64,000 bases of DNA from Branchiostoma floridae. Its lineage: Eukaryota; Chordata; Leptocardii; Amphioxiformes; Branchiostomatidae. The notes beneath the pieces are model-generated. The model worked only from the letters and a program-made list of their open reading frames with translations, did not search any database and was not told the origin of the DNA. The translations under genes and the position numbers were made by a program. The stretch spans positions 2,763,589 to 2,827,588 of the forward strand of contig NC_049997.1 of the NCBI RefSeq assembly GCF_000003815.2, written 5' to 3'. Shown here one piece after another: positions 35,543 through 46,589 of the stretch; the stretch's first letter is position 1; each line of letters starts with the position of its first letter.

Positions 35543-36369
35543 GCTGGAACAGGGAACATCACCGGAATGGACCGATCCCGAAGCCCCGCCCCCTGTTCGA
35601 TCATGTTCTATTTCGAACACCTCCGTCAAAAATGTACATACAGCGCTTGTTGGACAGAACTGGCCGCCGCCGCTATTTAGCTGATAATGACGACTCGATC
35701 GAGTTCGGTTTAGCCTTTTTTTGGCTCAGAAGATCTCAGAAGGGGCAAAAAAATTTCGTAATGCTATGCAGTGGCTCCAAAACAACTAAATTATCGGACA
35801 AACTCAAACAAAGACACGGTTTGGCAGAAAAAGGAAAAAGTTTAATCAGGGAAAAACTTTTTCGGGGAAAACACAGCACTAATAGTAATACTACTTCAAC
35901 AACTATAATAACATTCTTAACCTTAAATAACATTTGGCGGAGAAAAGGGGTGGTGGAGGGTGAAAAAGGAGAGCAGAAAGAAACGTACGACCCGCCTGCC
36001 CAGCAAACTTCGAGTGACGTCACTCTCACGTGTACGGTGTCAAAGGGCAAACGGGCCGCACCAAGACAAATATCGTTTGCGATCAATTAATAAAAATTAC
36101 CCAAAAGAAATTTTTCTCAAATTATCGGACAAACTCAAACAAAGACACGGTTTAGCAGAAAAAGGAAAAAGTTTAATCAGGGAAAAACTTTTTCGGGGAA
36201 AACACCAAAAACAAAAGGCCAAACCGCTAAAAGAAAAACAAACAAAAAAATCAGAAATACACTTAAACATGAAGGTGACGAGAGACACCACCACCCCATT
36301 ACCCATGAACAAATTAACAAACTGTAATCTCTAAATTGCTACTCTACGAACACTGCAATGCCTTCAACG

Positions 36370-36714
36370 CTACCGAGGCGTCTTCCACTGGATATGCTTA
36401 ACCATTCTATAACACAAACGTAATCTTGTAGCCAAGGGAACCTTCAAATACAGTAGGTAAGCATCAGAACGCCAATCACCCTGGAGGCGGATTAGATCTA
36501 TGGGAACTCCTGCACGGAATGCAAATGTGGCGCCTCCTCTACGCCCACTATGGAGAGAGTACCTAGCAGGACTTAGGCCCGCTCTACCTAGTATCTGCTT
36601 GAAGGCCTTGTCAAAGATATTCTGATTCAATGGTACAAATCTACCCCTATGTGGTCTAACAAAGGCCGCACTCGTATTCTTGTTGCGGTTTAACCTAACC
36701 ATGTCTAAAAACAC
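36370..36714 (-). CDS. Tyrosine recombinase C-terminal part (DIRS-like)
   Basis: A 114-codon frame. Key residues: YSLHSGRRGGATFAFRAGV (catalytic arginine in the R-R-G-G-A-T box), IDLIRLQGDWRS (the second conserved box with W-R-S) and DAYLLYL (nucleophilic tyrosine region). This is the conserved C-terminus of DIRS/Ngaro integrases. The N-terminal catalytic arginine box was not seen in this frame. Decayed sequence at 36715-36960 looks like a second tandem copy of the same segment ('ctgcaatgccttcaacg', 'accattctataacacaaacg'). Confidence 0.82.
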   Translation of the reverse strand: MFLDMVRLNRNKNTSAAFVRPHRGRFVPLNQNIFDKAFKQILGRAGLSPARYSLHSGRRGGATFAFRAGVPIDLIRLQGDWRSDAYLLYLKVPLATRLRLCYRMVKHIQWKTPR

Positions 36715-37164
36715 TGCAATGCCTTCAACGACGCTACTGAGACATCTTCTTCCTCTGGATATACGTTACCATTCTATAACACAAACGTAACCTAGTAACT
36801 CAGGGAACTCGCAAATACAGACTAATGCCGTCAACTTATGAATATACTTTAACTGTTAACATTCTAAATTAGAGCAAACCCTAACGTAGTACTCAATAGA
36901 ACTTGTTAATACAGTAGGTGATCCTCGGAACGCCGTTCGCCATGTTGCACCATAATAATAAAGGACAAAAGGGAGAAATCTTAATCTCCATTACTGGAAC
37001 ATACAACACTCTCTCTGCACATTGTAAAGTCTTAGACCACCTGGCTCTGATCAGCAAAATTCTTGTTTACTACAAAACCATGTAAAGTGAACTGCTTAGT
37101 AAGGTCAAAACCGTATTTAGACAAAGTAATATTTTCGCTGAAACATATGGAAACTTAATATCAC

Positions 37165-38190
37165 TGGCACAGTGTTGCAGATTCAAATCAAATCCGAGTT
37201 CCACAAGTTTACAAACGCAAGTCAGGCCAGATAATCACGGTATAACTAGCATATAGTGCTGTAGATCTCGATCACGCCCGAATTCAACACATAAACACAC
37301 GTCAGGCCATGTTATCACGGTACAATAAGCTCAGCGTTGCAGATTCAAATCACATCCGAGTTCCACAAGTTTACAAACACACGTCAGGCCATGTTAAAAG
37401 ATACATGTGTATGTTACATCTGGGCCCCTCAACAGTCTCTGAACAATCTCTGAACAATCTCTGAACAGTCTCTGAACAGTCTCTGAACAGCCTCTGAACA
37501 GTCTCTGAACAGTCTCTGAACAGTCTCTGAACAGAGACATGGGTCATCTGGCACATTTCATCTAACCTCCAAGCAGACGTTAGCCCACGATCTCTGAACA
37601 GTCTCTGAACAGGCCATGTTATCACAGTACAGCTCCCTAGCAGTGTTGAAGATCCCGTTCACGCCCGAGGTCAACACATAAACACACGCCAGACCATGTT
37701 ATCACGGTACAGCTCCCTAGCACAGTGTTGAAGATCCCGTTCACGCCCGAGGTCAAAACATAAACACACGCCAGACCATGTTATCACGGTACAGCTCCCT
37801 AGCAGTGTTGAAGATCCCGTTCACGCCCGAGGTCAACACCTAAACACACGCCAGGCCATGTTATCACGGTATAACTAGCACAGTGCTGTAGATCCCGATC
37901 ACGTCCGAGTTCAACACGTAAACACACATCAGGCCATGTTATCAAAATATAATTTGAGCACAGTCTTGTAGATCCCGATCACGTCCGAGTTCAACACGTA
38001 AACACACATCAGGCCATGTTATCACAATATAATTAGCACCGTGTTGCAGATACCGATCACTTCCGAGTTCAACACGTAAACACACGTCAGGCCATGTTAT
38101 CACAATACGTATAATTAGCACAGTCTTGTAGATCCCGATCACGTCCGAGTTCAACACGTAAACACACGTCAGGCCATGTTATCACAGTAT
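37165..38190. repeat. 80-bp tandem array with an 11-bp minisatellite inside
   Basis: About twelve units marked by 'cacgtcaggccatgttatca' at spacings of 78-82 bp. Between about 37432 and 37610 the array is interrupted by an 11-bp repeat (acagtctctga). It lies between the recombinase and RNase H remnants of the retroelement. Confidence 0.88.
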
Positions 38191-38249
38191 AAAGAAATAC
38201 GACGTGTCCGAAACAACGGGCTCTCATTTCCTGGCTTCGAGGACGATTA

Positions 38250-38620
38250 TCAACATCTCAAGCGAGCGTATCTTTGATCCGAACTTCTCCAACACGTGGT
38301 CTGGGAACACACTGTGAAGAACTGTCCCGAGTCGCGAAATCTGCCGCACCCCGTGGCACCAGCATCAGTCATAACCAACTCGTCCGGATAGCTACAAATG
38401 TCGGGAACCATCATAGATACACCGTTGTATGTGTCCATGACTCTTGACCACCACAGAAAGTCCGATCGGAAGTCCCGTGACAACCGCAGACTGTGGTGAT
38501 TCCGCAGTAATGAACGCAATAGCTTCAACATTCGAGATATAAACAACCGCCCAGGTGGACAATGTCGAGCTTACCAATGAGAGACTGAATGTCACGTAGT
38601 GATTCCTATGATGCAAAACT
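38250..38620 (-). pseudogene. RT/RNase H remnant of the DIRS-like element
   Basis: Minus frames read FRSDFLWWSRVMDTYNGVSM, then ELVMTDAGATGCGRF. This resembles the DIRS RNase H region (L-x-W-W...WNGVS...TDAS-x-x-G-x-G). Overlapping frame pieces show frameshifts. The upstream RT core is not recognisable. Confidence 0.65.
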
Positions 38621-38814
38621 GACGTTGGATTAAACAGCTCTGACGGAATATTGATATATTATAAAATACGAATTCCAAATATCAACTATCAGTATGTCTG
38701 TGTTCATAATTCTCGAGTAACGTTCTCCAAGTATATATTTTCAGCTTTGATTTCACTAGTACTGGCCTAAGTGCGCCGATAAAATTGTGAAGATTACCGT
38801 GTGTCGCGAACTCT

Positions 38815-40473
38815 TCATGTAACTTGATCATCTTGTGAAAGTTCGCGTGAAGGACCGAGTCCCTGGGAGAGGTGGGCGGGGTCTCCGGAGTTGTGGTTTG
38901 TTCTGTCTGTGGAGCCGCCAAATGGCCGGGGTTTGTACTGGCAATCCTGAGTCGGATGTGGTGCTCGGATGTCCCGCACTATCAAGCACGCACTACAGAC
39001 GTGGTGTAGCCTTGGGGCATTCCATCGTGTACTCCAATGGCCGGATTGCCAGGAACAGGTACCGGAGTGAAACTCGCCACAATACCGCGGCCTGTTTCCC
39101 GCCACACAAGCTACACTGACTGGCTCCGCCCTCGATGACTTCACGTTGCCACGAGCGGCGCCAGCTTGTGTCCGGTAGTGGCTCTCTCTGATGGCATCAA
39201 AGGTACCGCGGCTACCCCACGTGAGTGATCCATACTCTACCCCGTATAGTAAAGATGCGTGGACTTCCCGAACTAACTTCCAGTCATAGTTCACAACATC
39301 GAACGTGAGGCCTGCCAGATGAACTAACTGATGCTCTGCGTCAACCGAAACCCGGTCCGAATAAAGAACATTCTTCAGAAAGCCGTGTACTAACATTAGC
39401 AAGGATAACTGATCACTAGCCACGCCCCCTTTATTTCCATATCCTGGGAAGTGCACCTTATGTTGTGGCCAATCAAGTTTGACATGACGGGTGCCCGAAT
39501 CATCAATAGTACGAATTCGACCGCTCTTCCCTGCCCGACGTCGGCGGCGCTTGGTAGAACGTGAGCGGGAATCATCAGACATACCAGAAGTGCCCGAATC
39601 ATAGCTATCACAGCGCCGGCGTGATATGAAAAGTTTCGAAGAGACACGTACCCCTTTCATCTTGCAACTCTTCCCGCGCGACCCCCTGCGTCGCTGGCGC
39701 CTCCTGAGTTTTCTCATGAAATCTGACTCCGTGCTGTCTGACTGCGACAAACTTGAAACGGAGCCGCGATCCTCGTAACGCTTGCTCCTGGGTTGTTTCC
39801 CACGGCTGGTATCTGGATCCAACAAGTCGTCCAGCGCTTTGTCGACTTCCCTGACTAAGGCCCTAGACTTTCTGAGATCGCGAATGTCAGGCTTTTCTGG
39901 TCTCGCCGGCTCAGCCTCTCTGCTGGGACTAACGTTACGTGCGCGATGGCGGGAAAACTGGACTGCTGGTGATTCGCTTCTAGCCCGAGTGCTGGCGTTC
40001 TCCCTGCTGTAACCCGACGATTTCTTCAAGTTGAGTGATCTCGACTGTCTCACCTGCGTCTCGTCCGTGTCCACAGAGATGCTGTCTGACCAGACCGCCC
40101 GCACCAGGTCGGAAACTTTGCTGTCGCGCCGGAGACTCCGCAACTTCTCCTCCACGTGAGCGCTGCCCCGCTGCTGCTTGAAGTATTCTTCATCCGATGA
40201 ACCTCCTCGTCGCTCAAACTTGCACTTCCCGCGGCCATATGGACCCGGATGGCCTCTCACCGACAGTCGACACACTTTACATCGATGTCCCGTCTTCTCT
40301 TGCACAAAATCAGACTCCATATCAGCAAATCCGAGAAGAAACAATCTTGAAAAAGGAGAGCAGAAAGAAACGTCCGACCCGCCTGCCCAGCAAACTTCGA
40401 GTGACGTCACTCTCACGTGTACGGTGTCAAAGGGCAAACGGGCCGCACCAAGACAAATATCGTTTGCGATCAA
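38815..40473 (-). CDS. Gag-like ORF1 of the DIRS-like element
   Basis: A 552-codon open frame. The first roughly 45 codons lie in repeat A1, so the start at 40473 is shared with A2, where the same beginning is cut short (36086-35736). Next come a Cys-rich stretch (TGHRCKVCRLSVRG), a long Arg/Ser-rich basic region with RRRQRRRGSRGKS, and a C-terminal half (LDWPQHKVHFPGYG, YDWKLVREVHASLLYGVEYG) that resembles the conserved gag-like region of DIRS-family ORF1. The C-terminus runs into a second frame at 38921-38682 (FHKMIKLHEEFATHGNLHNF), suggesting a frameshift. Inferred role: nucleic-acid-binding structural protein. Confidence 0.72.
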   Translation of the reverse strand: MIANDICLGAARLPFDTVHVRVTSLEVCWAGGSDVSFCSPFSRLFLLGFADMESDFVQEKTGHRCKVCRLSVRGHPGPYGRGKCKFERRGGSSDEEYFKQQRGSAHVEEKLRSLRRDSKVSDLVRAVWSDSISVDTDETQVRQSRSLNLKKSSGYSRENASTRARSESPAVQFSRHRARNVSPSREAEPARPEKPDIRDLRKSRALVREVDKALDDLLDPDTSRGKQPRSKRYEDRGSVSSLSQSDSTESDFMRKLRRRQRRRGSRGKSCKMKGVRVSSKLFISRRRCDSYDSGTSGMSDDSRSRSTKRRRRRAGKSGRIRTIDDSGTRHVKLDWPQHKVHFPGYGNKGGVASDQLSLLMLVHGFLKNVLYSDRVSVDAEHQLVHLAGLTFDVVNYDWKLVREVHASLLYGVEYGSLTWGSRGTFDAIRESHYRTQAGAARGNVKSSRAEPVSVACVAGNRPRYCGEFHSGTCSWQSGHWSTRWNAPRLHHVCSACLIVRDIRAPHPTQDCQYKPRPFGGSTDRTNHNSGDPAHLSQGLGPSRELSQDDQVT

Positions 40474-40506
40474 TTAATAAAAATTACCCAAAAGAAATTT
40501 TTCTCA

Positions 40507-41165
40507 CAGTACTATACTCCTCGGTGGGCGTAGTCTTCAACAAAGAAGGCATAGCCTTTTTCTTTGGGCATTTCTGTCCCACCGAGACTGTTTCTGACTT
40601 AGTTGTTCGAAATAGAATAGCGGGTTCTACCTGGTTCTATTTGTTCCATATGACGTTCGATCAGGATCGGTCTGTTCCAGTCCTGACGTAACTTCAGCAC
40701 TGGAAACCTAGTGTTTCTTCAGCACATGGCGCCCATGACCAGTGTTGATGCCGTTTTGAACAAAGAATCAGCACTTTGACACCAGCGAGGAAGGCGAAGC
40801 ATGTTTGTTCTGATTAGTAAGAACCCCCCACCCCCGGACTTTCTGCCCTATCAAAAGAATGGAAAAATCAGACATATCACTGCATAAGTGTAACTATACT
40901 GATGTAAGTTATATCATTCTATCTAACGTAATCATGCATACCAACGATATAACTGTAATTATGCATACCAACACATTTATTGTTTACCTAGGAGTATTTT
41001 AATCAGTGTTCGTGTGCCAACTTAATTAAAGCACCCGGCCAATATTCTCCATACCAAACTTTATATTAGCATCAAGCAGTTTAGTACATACAAGTGATGC
41101 AACCCGCATTCTGAAAGCTGGTATGTGAATTTTTCCTGCTGCTCAGGCTTCGGTCCCCATTGCAC
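40507..41165. other. No gene seen
   Basis: Flank of the retroelement. No ORF or repeat family I can support. Confidence 0.4.
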
Positions 41166-41166
41166 A

Positions 41167-42165
41167 GGTGGATAACAGGTTGTTTCGCAACAATGTCAGT
41201 TCGCAACAAGGCAAGTCTTTCCGCAACAAAGTACAAGTCGTTTCGCAACATTTTAATGTTAGTTATCTTGATAGCCCTATAGTAATAGAAATCGTATTCC
41301 TAACACAATTTACTCCTACCGCGTAAAAGTCTTACCTAGTTCGACAGACAACCCCGTCGGCAGAGGAACATGGGGCCGCACGCGCATGGACCTGACGGCC
41401 CAATAATTTTTATACGCCGGGCGGTACAATTTCAAACACGACATGCACAGGTAGTGCATGTAGTATAATCATGCTAGGAATACGATTTCTAATACTATAG
41501 GGCTATCAAGATTATAATTAGAAGAAGTTTATTTGCAAGTTCTTGCCCGAGGGCTAATTGCAACATGAAACATACAGAGAATATAATAAACATGTATAAA
41601 ATGAAATACTTTGGTATAGATAACAATGGTGATAAGTGTAAACGAGTGACTATTCTATCAATGGTATGGACTGCTGAGAGCTACAATCTACGTATTTAGG
41701 GTTTGACTTCTTTTCTGGAAGCAGTGGAAGACGAAGTGTCCCACTTTTTCTATGATGCGTGGGTTATGTGACGTTAACAGCGTTATAGTTTTGTTTTCGT
41801 CGGTAAGCGTTTGAAAATTTTTGTGGAATTTGCATGCCTCTTCAAATAACTCCTTTCTTTCCTGATCGTTAGAGAGGCAGTTAGAAATAAAATGTATTTC
41901 GTCTTCCACCGGTTTTGCCATACAATGGTTACAGGTTCTTTCGCCCACAGGTAGCTTTTTGTACCGCCCTCTCTCAATTTCAAGGGGGTGGGCGCTAATT
42001 CTAAGTTTGCACATTGCCGATCTGACCTCGAATTTATCTAGTAACGTTAAATAAGTTTCATAATAACATTCAAATGTTGCGAAACGACTTGTACTTTGTT
42101 GCGAAAAGACTTGCCTTGTTGCGAACTGACGGTTGCGAACTGACATTGTTGCGAAACAACCTGTA
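41167..42165. mobile_element. MITE with TTGCGAA-repeat ends, split by a LINE fragment
   Basis: Left 'ggtggataacaggttgtttc' and right 'gttgcgaaacaacctgtaac' are inverted. 'gttgcgaaa/tttcgcaac' words repeat near both ends. The LINE fragment at about 41515-42060 interrupts it at 'ctatcaagatt', the site where the 33634 copy is continuous. Confidence 0.8.
41515..42060 (-). mobile_element. LINE ORF2 C-terminal fragment (minus)
   Basis: An approximately 150-codon frame: VRSAMCKLRISAHPLEIERG, RTCNHCMAKPVEDEIHFISN, TLLTSHNPRIIEKVGHFVFH. Contains the CxxC...H...C knuckle of LINE ORF2 ends. Same family as 5815-6175. Confidence 0.82.
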
Positions 42166-42247
42166 ACCCACCGGTGCCCGTCAGGGATGTAGCCCCGGCC
42201 GGTGGACCGACGGATACCGTGCGGTACCCCTCGGTGTTTCCCAGGGA

Positions 42248-42560
42248 GGAGCTAGGTTCCGGTAAGCGATTTGCAGAGAATCGAACGGGGTGAGACTGTT
42301 CACGCAGTGAAGGAAATCGCGCGGGTTCGATTCTCTTCACTTGAATGCGGAGCGCGCACGGCGATGGTGAGCCTACACTACCGTGCGAGACTATTCCCCT
42401 GGTGATGAAACGCGCACGAGCGCGATTCTCATCACTTTAAGGCGGAGCGCGCACGGCGATCGTGAGCCAATACTACCGGCCTACTAGACAACTTAAACGT
42501 TCGAATATCTTCACTTCAAGGCGTCGCGCGAACGCCCGTCATTTTGAAAGACGTTGGGTA
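42248..42560. repeat. Inverted repeat partner A with internal ~90-bp repeats
   Basis: The unit 'gattctcttcacttgaatgc' ... 'ggagcgcgcacggcgatggt' recurs two to three times at about 80-93 bp. The block is repeated in reverse orientation at 46098-46302. Confidence 0.78.
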
Positions 42561-44225
42561 CGGGTGCTGACACATTTTTGACAGCGATACTTGTCGATAA
42601 CGTATAGTAAGACTCACTCTGAAATACTTCTCATTTCTGAGTTGGAATTTAACCCTTCGCCGAGAATGTAGTAACGTTACTAATCAAGTAAGTCGGCAAC
42701 AAAACAGAGACAAATAGTTCACGTAACACCAACATTGTTTTGTTTTTTTCCTACTAAAACCTTCTACATAACCTCCTTACATACCACTGCAAATTCATAA
42801 CGTTACATGAAATATATACAAAATACATCATACCTATCCTGTGTATTCAGTTTCTAACTACATAGTAGAACTAGAAGTTATGTTAGTTAAGCCAACAGAA
42901 CTTGAACAGATACGCAGAGATTAAAATCTCAGAGTATGGCTGCGTCGGTCGACTGCCCGACGACCAGGATGGCGACGCTCCGACCCAAGAGCTCCGCCAG
43001 GAACAGGAACTTCATGCCGAGTTGCACCCTTGAAATCCCTTGACGACCAGCCAGCGGATAAAACCCAAATTCCTATCTACCGATATACTACTACCGATGT
43101 AGCTATACAGCTAGTGATGATTAGCTAAGGGATATCAACTTGTCTAGAAATAGTAACTGAAAGTAGTCGGTAAAAATTGGAAAGGTCTATTATTATAGCG
43201 GATAAACGTCTCACATGGGTGATCGTTCTGGTTAAGTTTATTGAAGGAAACAAAGTGACAATTTAAATATTTCATACGGTTGTTAAATGTTGCTACATAT
43301 TCAAGGAATCTGGTCGAATTACTTATATTTTGTAAAAAGTTTATTTGATATATCTTGATACGCTTCTCCCCTGCTATTATGATTAGAACGTCCCCTAAAT
43401 TGTGGGAATCCCCAGTACAGAAGTTCGCTACATCGAAGTTGTACTGGGTGGCGGTCCTTTGATCGAGTATCATATGTGCCGCGCCGACGTCAATCAATTT
43501 TGAAAGCACAACTGCGTGTCATACAATGCATGACGGTATAGCATCAGTTGTCGGTAGAAAGAAATATTTGTGTGCCTAGTACTAAATGCACCAAACATTA
43601 GTGTCTCTCCCTTTAAACTGGTGCATGGGTAATGTTTTGTAAGAAAAGTGGTGAGAATGGGTATCAGTCTAAAATATACACTTTGAAGAGATAGTCGATA
43701 TCGAAAATTTGTCGGCGTGGGACGGACAGGATGCCCACGAAAGTGCGTGCGTCGCCCGTCTCAAAAAAGGGCATTAATGAATCACATGTACCGATATCAT
43801 TTCTATATGTTCTTTACTGCGCTGTATATAAACGAGACTGATATAATTATGTGTAATCACTTGGAAAAGTAAATAATACACACATGCGGTTTCATACATG
43901 TACATCGTCTGAAGGAAAATGTAACAGAAAATCGCATGTGGGAGAAACGTCCACAAAGACGGGAAAAGACATGATAGATGATAGGAAATATATGTCAGGA
44001 AACTTCTAGAAAATGTTTCCAGGGTACTTATTATTAGCATTGGGTACTTAGACTTTGAGATTTTAAATGTACTTAGCTTTAATATGCACTACCACTAAGG
44101 AAGACATTTATACAAAGACGATTAAAGTTTCCGTAACAAAATGACCGGACCCGTTCACAAATCGGCTCACGTGACGTATGAAATTTCAAACGTAACAGCA
44201 GTCGTTGGGATTGTCATGCTTTATA
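42561..44225. other. Interior of wide inverted repeat; no recognised gene
   Basis: Includes a 121-codon minus frame at 43509-43144 (KLIDVGAAHMILDQRTATQY) with no domain I can name. No other signals. Confidence 0.35.
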
Positions 44226-44830
44226 AATGAATGCATGAATGACCTTTATTGTACATTTGTGCTCAAACAAGCTAAGTACAGGTCGTAGCGCTAGTGATAA
44301 GGTACAATTTTGACAAAAAAGGTATCTTATCATCTCTGCATATGCTAATACATTCAAGTATGTACAAGTTCAACTTCTTCTCGCTTCTTAAAACAGTTAT
44401 AAACATAAGGACAAATGGAATCAATAATATATGGCTTATCTAATAGCATGAGAAATATAAATTTTCCGTGGTATTCAAGTATCGGAAATTTGGGAACATA
44501 AGTTGTATATTTTCAAAAAGGACGTTTCTTTCGTTGTTGTATAAAGTACATTCAACAATAAAGTGGCACTCATCCTCTATCTTATTCAAGTTACAGTATT
44601 GGCAGATTCTTTCTTCCAGAGGAATGTGGTTATGTCGGCCTTTTTCAATGTGGAGTCTATGTGAACTAATGCGGAGCTTTGTGATGGCTGTTCTGTGCCG
44701 AATGTTTGCAATCTTTAAGTATTTCTCGTCGTTGTAAGTAGTTTTAAGTAATCTGTATGTTCGTAATTTGTTGTTGCTGCGCATTGCTGTTACGAAAGAT
44801 TGGAGGTACATATCTTTTAAACGTTGGTTT
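44226..44830 (-). mobile_element. LINE ORF2 C-terminal fragment (minus)
   Basis: Frame of about 123 codons: HRTAITKLRISSHRLHIEKG, ERICQYCNLNKIEDECHFIV, ECTLYNNERNVLF. Same knuckle as 41515-42060 and 56695. The tail 'ataaatgaatgcatgaatga' is on plus at 44226. Confidence 0.82.
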
Positions 44831-44989
44831 ATAGGACCACACAGCTAGCCGACTCGGCGGTGCGATAAGGTCAAGGCCACCGTGCCCCCGCTCAGAGCGC
44901 ACCGAGACGCCGGCGCTATAAAATACCTGCAAAGAAAAAAAGTTAAAGTTTTAAGTCATGAATCGACTAGAGCTTCCAGATCAATAAAG

Positions 44990-45250
44990 CTACGGCCGCG
45001 TGGCGCGTTGGTACACCCGATCCCTCGATCTCGGAAGTTAAGCAACGCGCGGTCCGGATAGTGCTTGGATGGGGGACCAACCAAGGACGTCCGGATTGCT
45101 GTAGCCTCACGAAGTTTTCCACGAAATCGTCTTCCGGGAGGGACGTAAAACGGGGGTCCCGTGCTCGAGGAGGTGCCTCGACCACGTTAAACAGCCTCAT
45201 TACTCATACTTTGGGTACCTACTGGCTGGCAAAATACACCAGATGATTAT
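44990..45250 (+). mobile_element. 5S-rRNA-derived SINE
   Basis: The head follows 5S rRNA: gatctcggaagttaagcaac (box A), then 'gtgcttggatgggggaccaa' (box C) and 'attgctgtagcctc'. It is followed by a SINE body with ggacgtaaaacgggggtccc, shared with the tRNA-headed SINE at 18144. The 5S part is diverged, so it is a SINE rather than a functional 5S gene. Confidence 0.82.
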
Positions 45251-46085
45251 AATAAAATTGCGACTTAGTAAATTTCATACGTCGGTTGGTATGGCCAAGA
45301 AGGTTATATAAGCATAACCTACTTGGTATGGCATTTTCGCCTGAGCGACAGCCAGGCAACTTTTAACAGGGAATATCCATATCCACAGCTGAAGATTTCA
45401 CATTAAAAACACGATTTCCTGCGAAGTTTCCTGCCACGCCTGGTGCATGATGGTATAGCTTGGGTGGGAAAATCCGCCATTTTTCTTGTTTTGTAAACGC
45501 TACGTCGCAGCGTAAGTGAGCAAACCCGCTGTTGTGTTACTGGAATATGGGCAATGTTTGGCGAGGTTTAGGCGTATCTATAGATAACACCCATGAAAGA
45601 ACATCGGACACTTTCATTTTATTTTTCAATTCGAGTTTTATGTCCACGAACCAGACCGGAAGGGTCACTCAAATCTCAGAGTCAAAATACGTATAGGTAA
45701 ACTTCGTGTATTTGAAATATACAGAAACAGAGCATATTCATGAAGACCAAGAAGGTTAGTAACGTAATATGGTTCATAATGTCTTTTAGTTTTTAGGATT
45801 GTCATGCTCTGACTACAGCGAAACGACTCGGGTGGACTGACGACCGGGGCCGACAAGGTCACAGCGGCTCCGCTCAGTGAACGCACCCAAGTTCGCCGAC
45901 GCTATGAAAATATATGCCTAGCAAAGTGAAAATTATAGTCATGAGATCGACTAGAGCTCCTAGGTCGTTAAAAGTGTTCTACGAGCCCAATCTTCACAAA
46001 TGATGTACTGAGTATATGTGGTGCCTAAACTAGGGGATGAGTTGTCCTGATTGACTGGGGACGAACTGTATCAGGTGCCGAGTTG
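45251..46085. other. No gene seen
   Basis: Part of it (about 45830-45960) resembles 44850-44975 ('cgacgctat(a/g)aaaata', 'tcatga.atcgactagagct'), a short direct repeat of unknown type. Confidence 0.4.
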
Positions 46086-46097
46086 TCCTGATACCGC

Positions 46098-46302
46098 CGT
46101 GCGCGCTCCGCCTTAAAGTGATGAGAATCGCGCTCGTGCGCGTTTCATCACCAGGGGAATAGTCTCGCACGATAGTACAGGCTCACCATCGCCGTGCGCG
46201 CTCCGCATCCAAGTGAAGAGAATCGAACCCGTGCGATTTCCTTCACTGCGTGAATAGTCTCACCCCGTTCGATTCTCTGCAAATCGCTTACCTGTACAGG
46301 GA
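46098..46302. repeat. Inverted repeat partner B
   Basis: Reverse complement of 42248-42478 ('ccgtgcgcgctccgccttaa', 'gtgatgagaatcgcgctcgt'). 3.6 kb lies between the partners. Confidence 0.8.
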
Positions 46303-46387
46303 TAGGTCACGGCGTCTATTTATTACCGGGTCCCGGGTTCATTTCAAGACTTGAATTCAACCCGGTGCCCGGCCGGTCCCAAAAATA

Positions 46388-46589
46388 CTGTAAATGCATT
46401 TAAGTTCGCGGGGATTTAATTTCGCGGTAACGGGAAAAAGGACTTTTCGCGGTGGTTTTAAATTCGCGGAAGCACCATGCACGCGCACTGCAGTCTCTAC
46501 ATGCCAGGGAAAAATGTTCGCGGTGGTTTTAAGTTCGCGGTGAAGCGGCCGCGAATATTAATCCACCGCGAAAGTCTCTGCATTTACAG
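46388..46589. mobile_element. MITE, CTGTAAATG family, copy 2
   Basis: 202 bp, TA-flanked, same orientation as copy 1. Confidence 0.85.

Larger units (their letters stand above)
35787..40506 (-). mobile_element. DIRS/Ngaro/PAT-type tyrosine-recombinase retrotransposon, defective
   Basis: The minus-strand order is A1 (40506-40348), gag-like ORF, RT/RNase H remnants, recombinase, B1 (36205-36119), A2 (36119-35961), then after about 87 bp B2 (35873-35787). A1/A2 share about 159 bp and B1/B2 about 87 bp, nearly identical. This A1-ORFs-B1-A2-B2 arrangement is the split direct repeat of Ngaro/PAT-like YR retrotransposons. RT is largely lost, so the copy is not autonomous. Confidence 0.85.

Noticed and set aside
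35736-36086. Separate 116-codon minus ORF
   Set aside because: It is the beginning of the gag-like ORF duplicated in repeat A2 and continuing out of frame into non-coding sequence.
37165-38190. CRISPR-like regular 80-bp repeats
   Set aside because: Units are repeated along their whole length with no unique spacers; it is a tandem satellite.
42900-43055. Short plus frame (EIKISEYGCVGRLPDDQDGD) and overlapping minus frame (MKFLFLAELLGRSVAILVVG)
   Set aside because: Both are short, no domain, no clear splice sites. Probably chance or a decayed repeat.
43144-43509. 121-codon minus ORF
   Set aside because: No recognisable family and no flanking exons. It may be another LINE remnant but I could not support that.
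44990-45115. Functional 5S rRNA gene
   Set aside because: Head diverged from 5S rRNA and fused to a SINE body.
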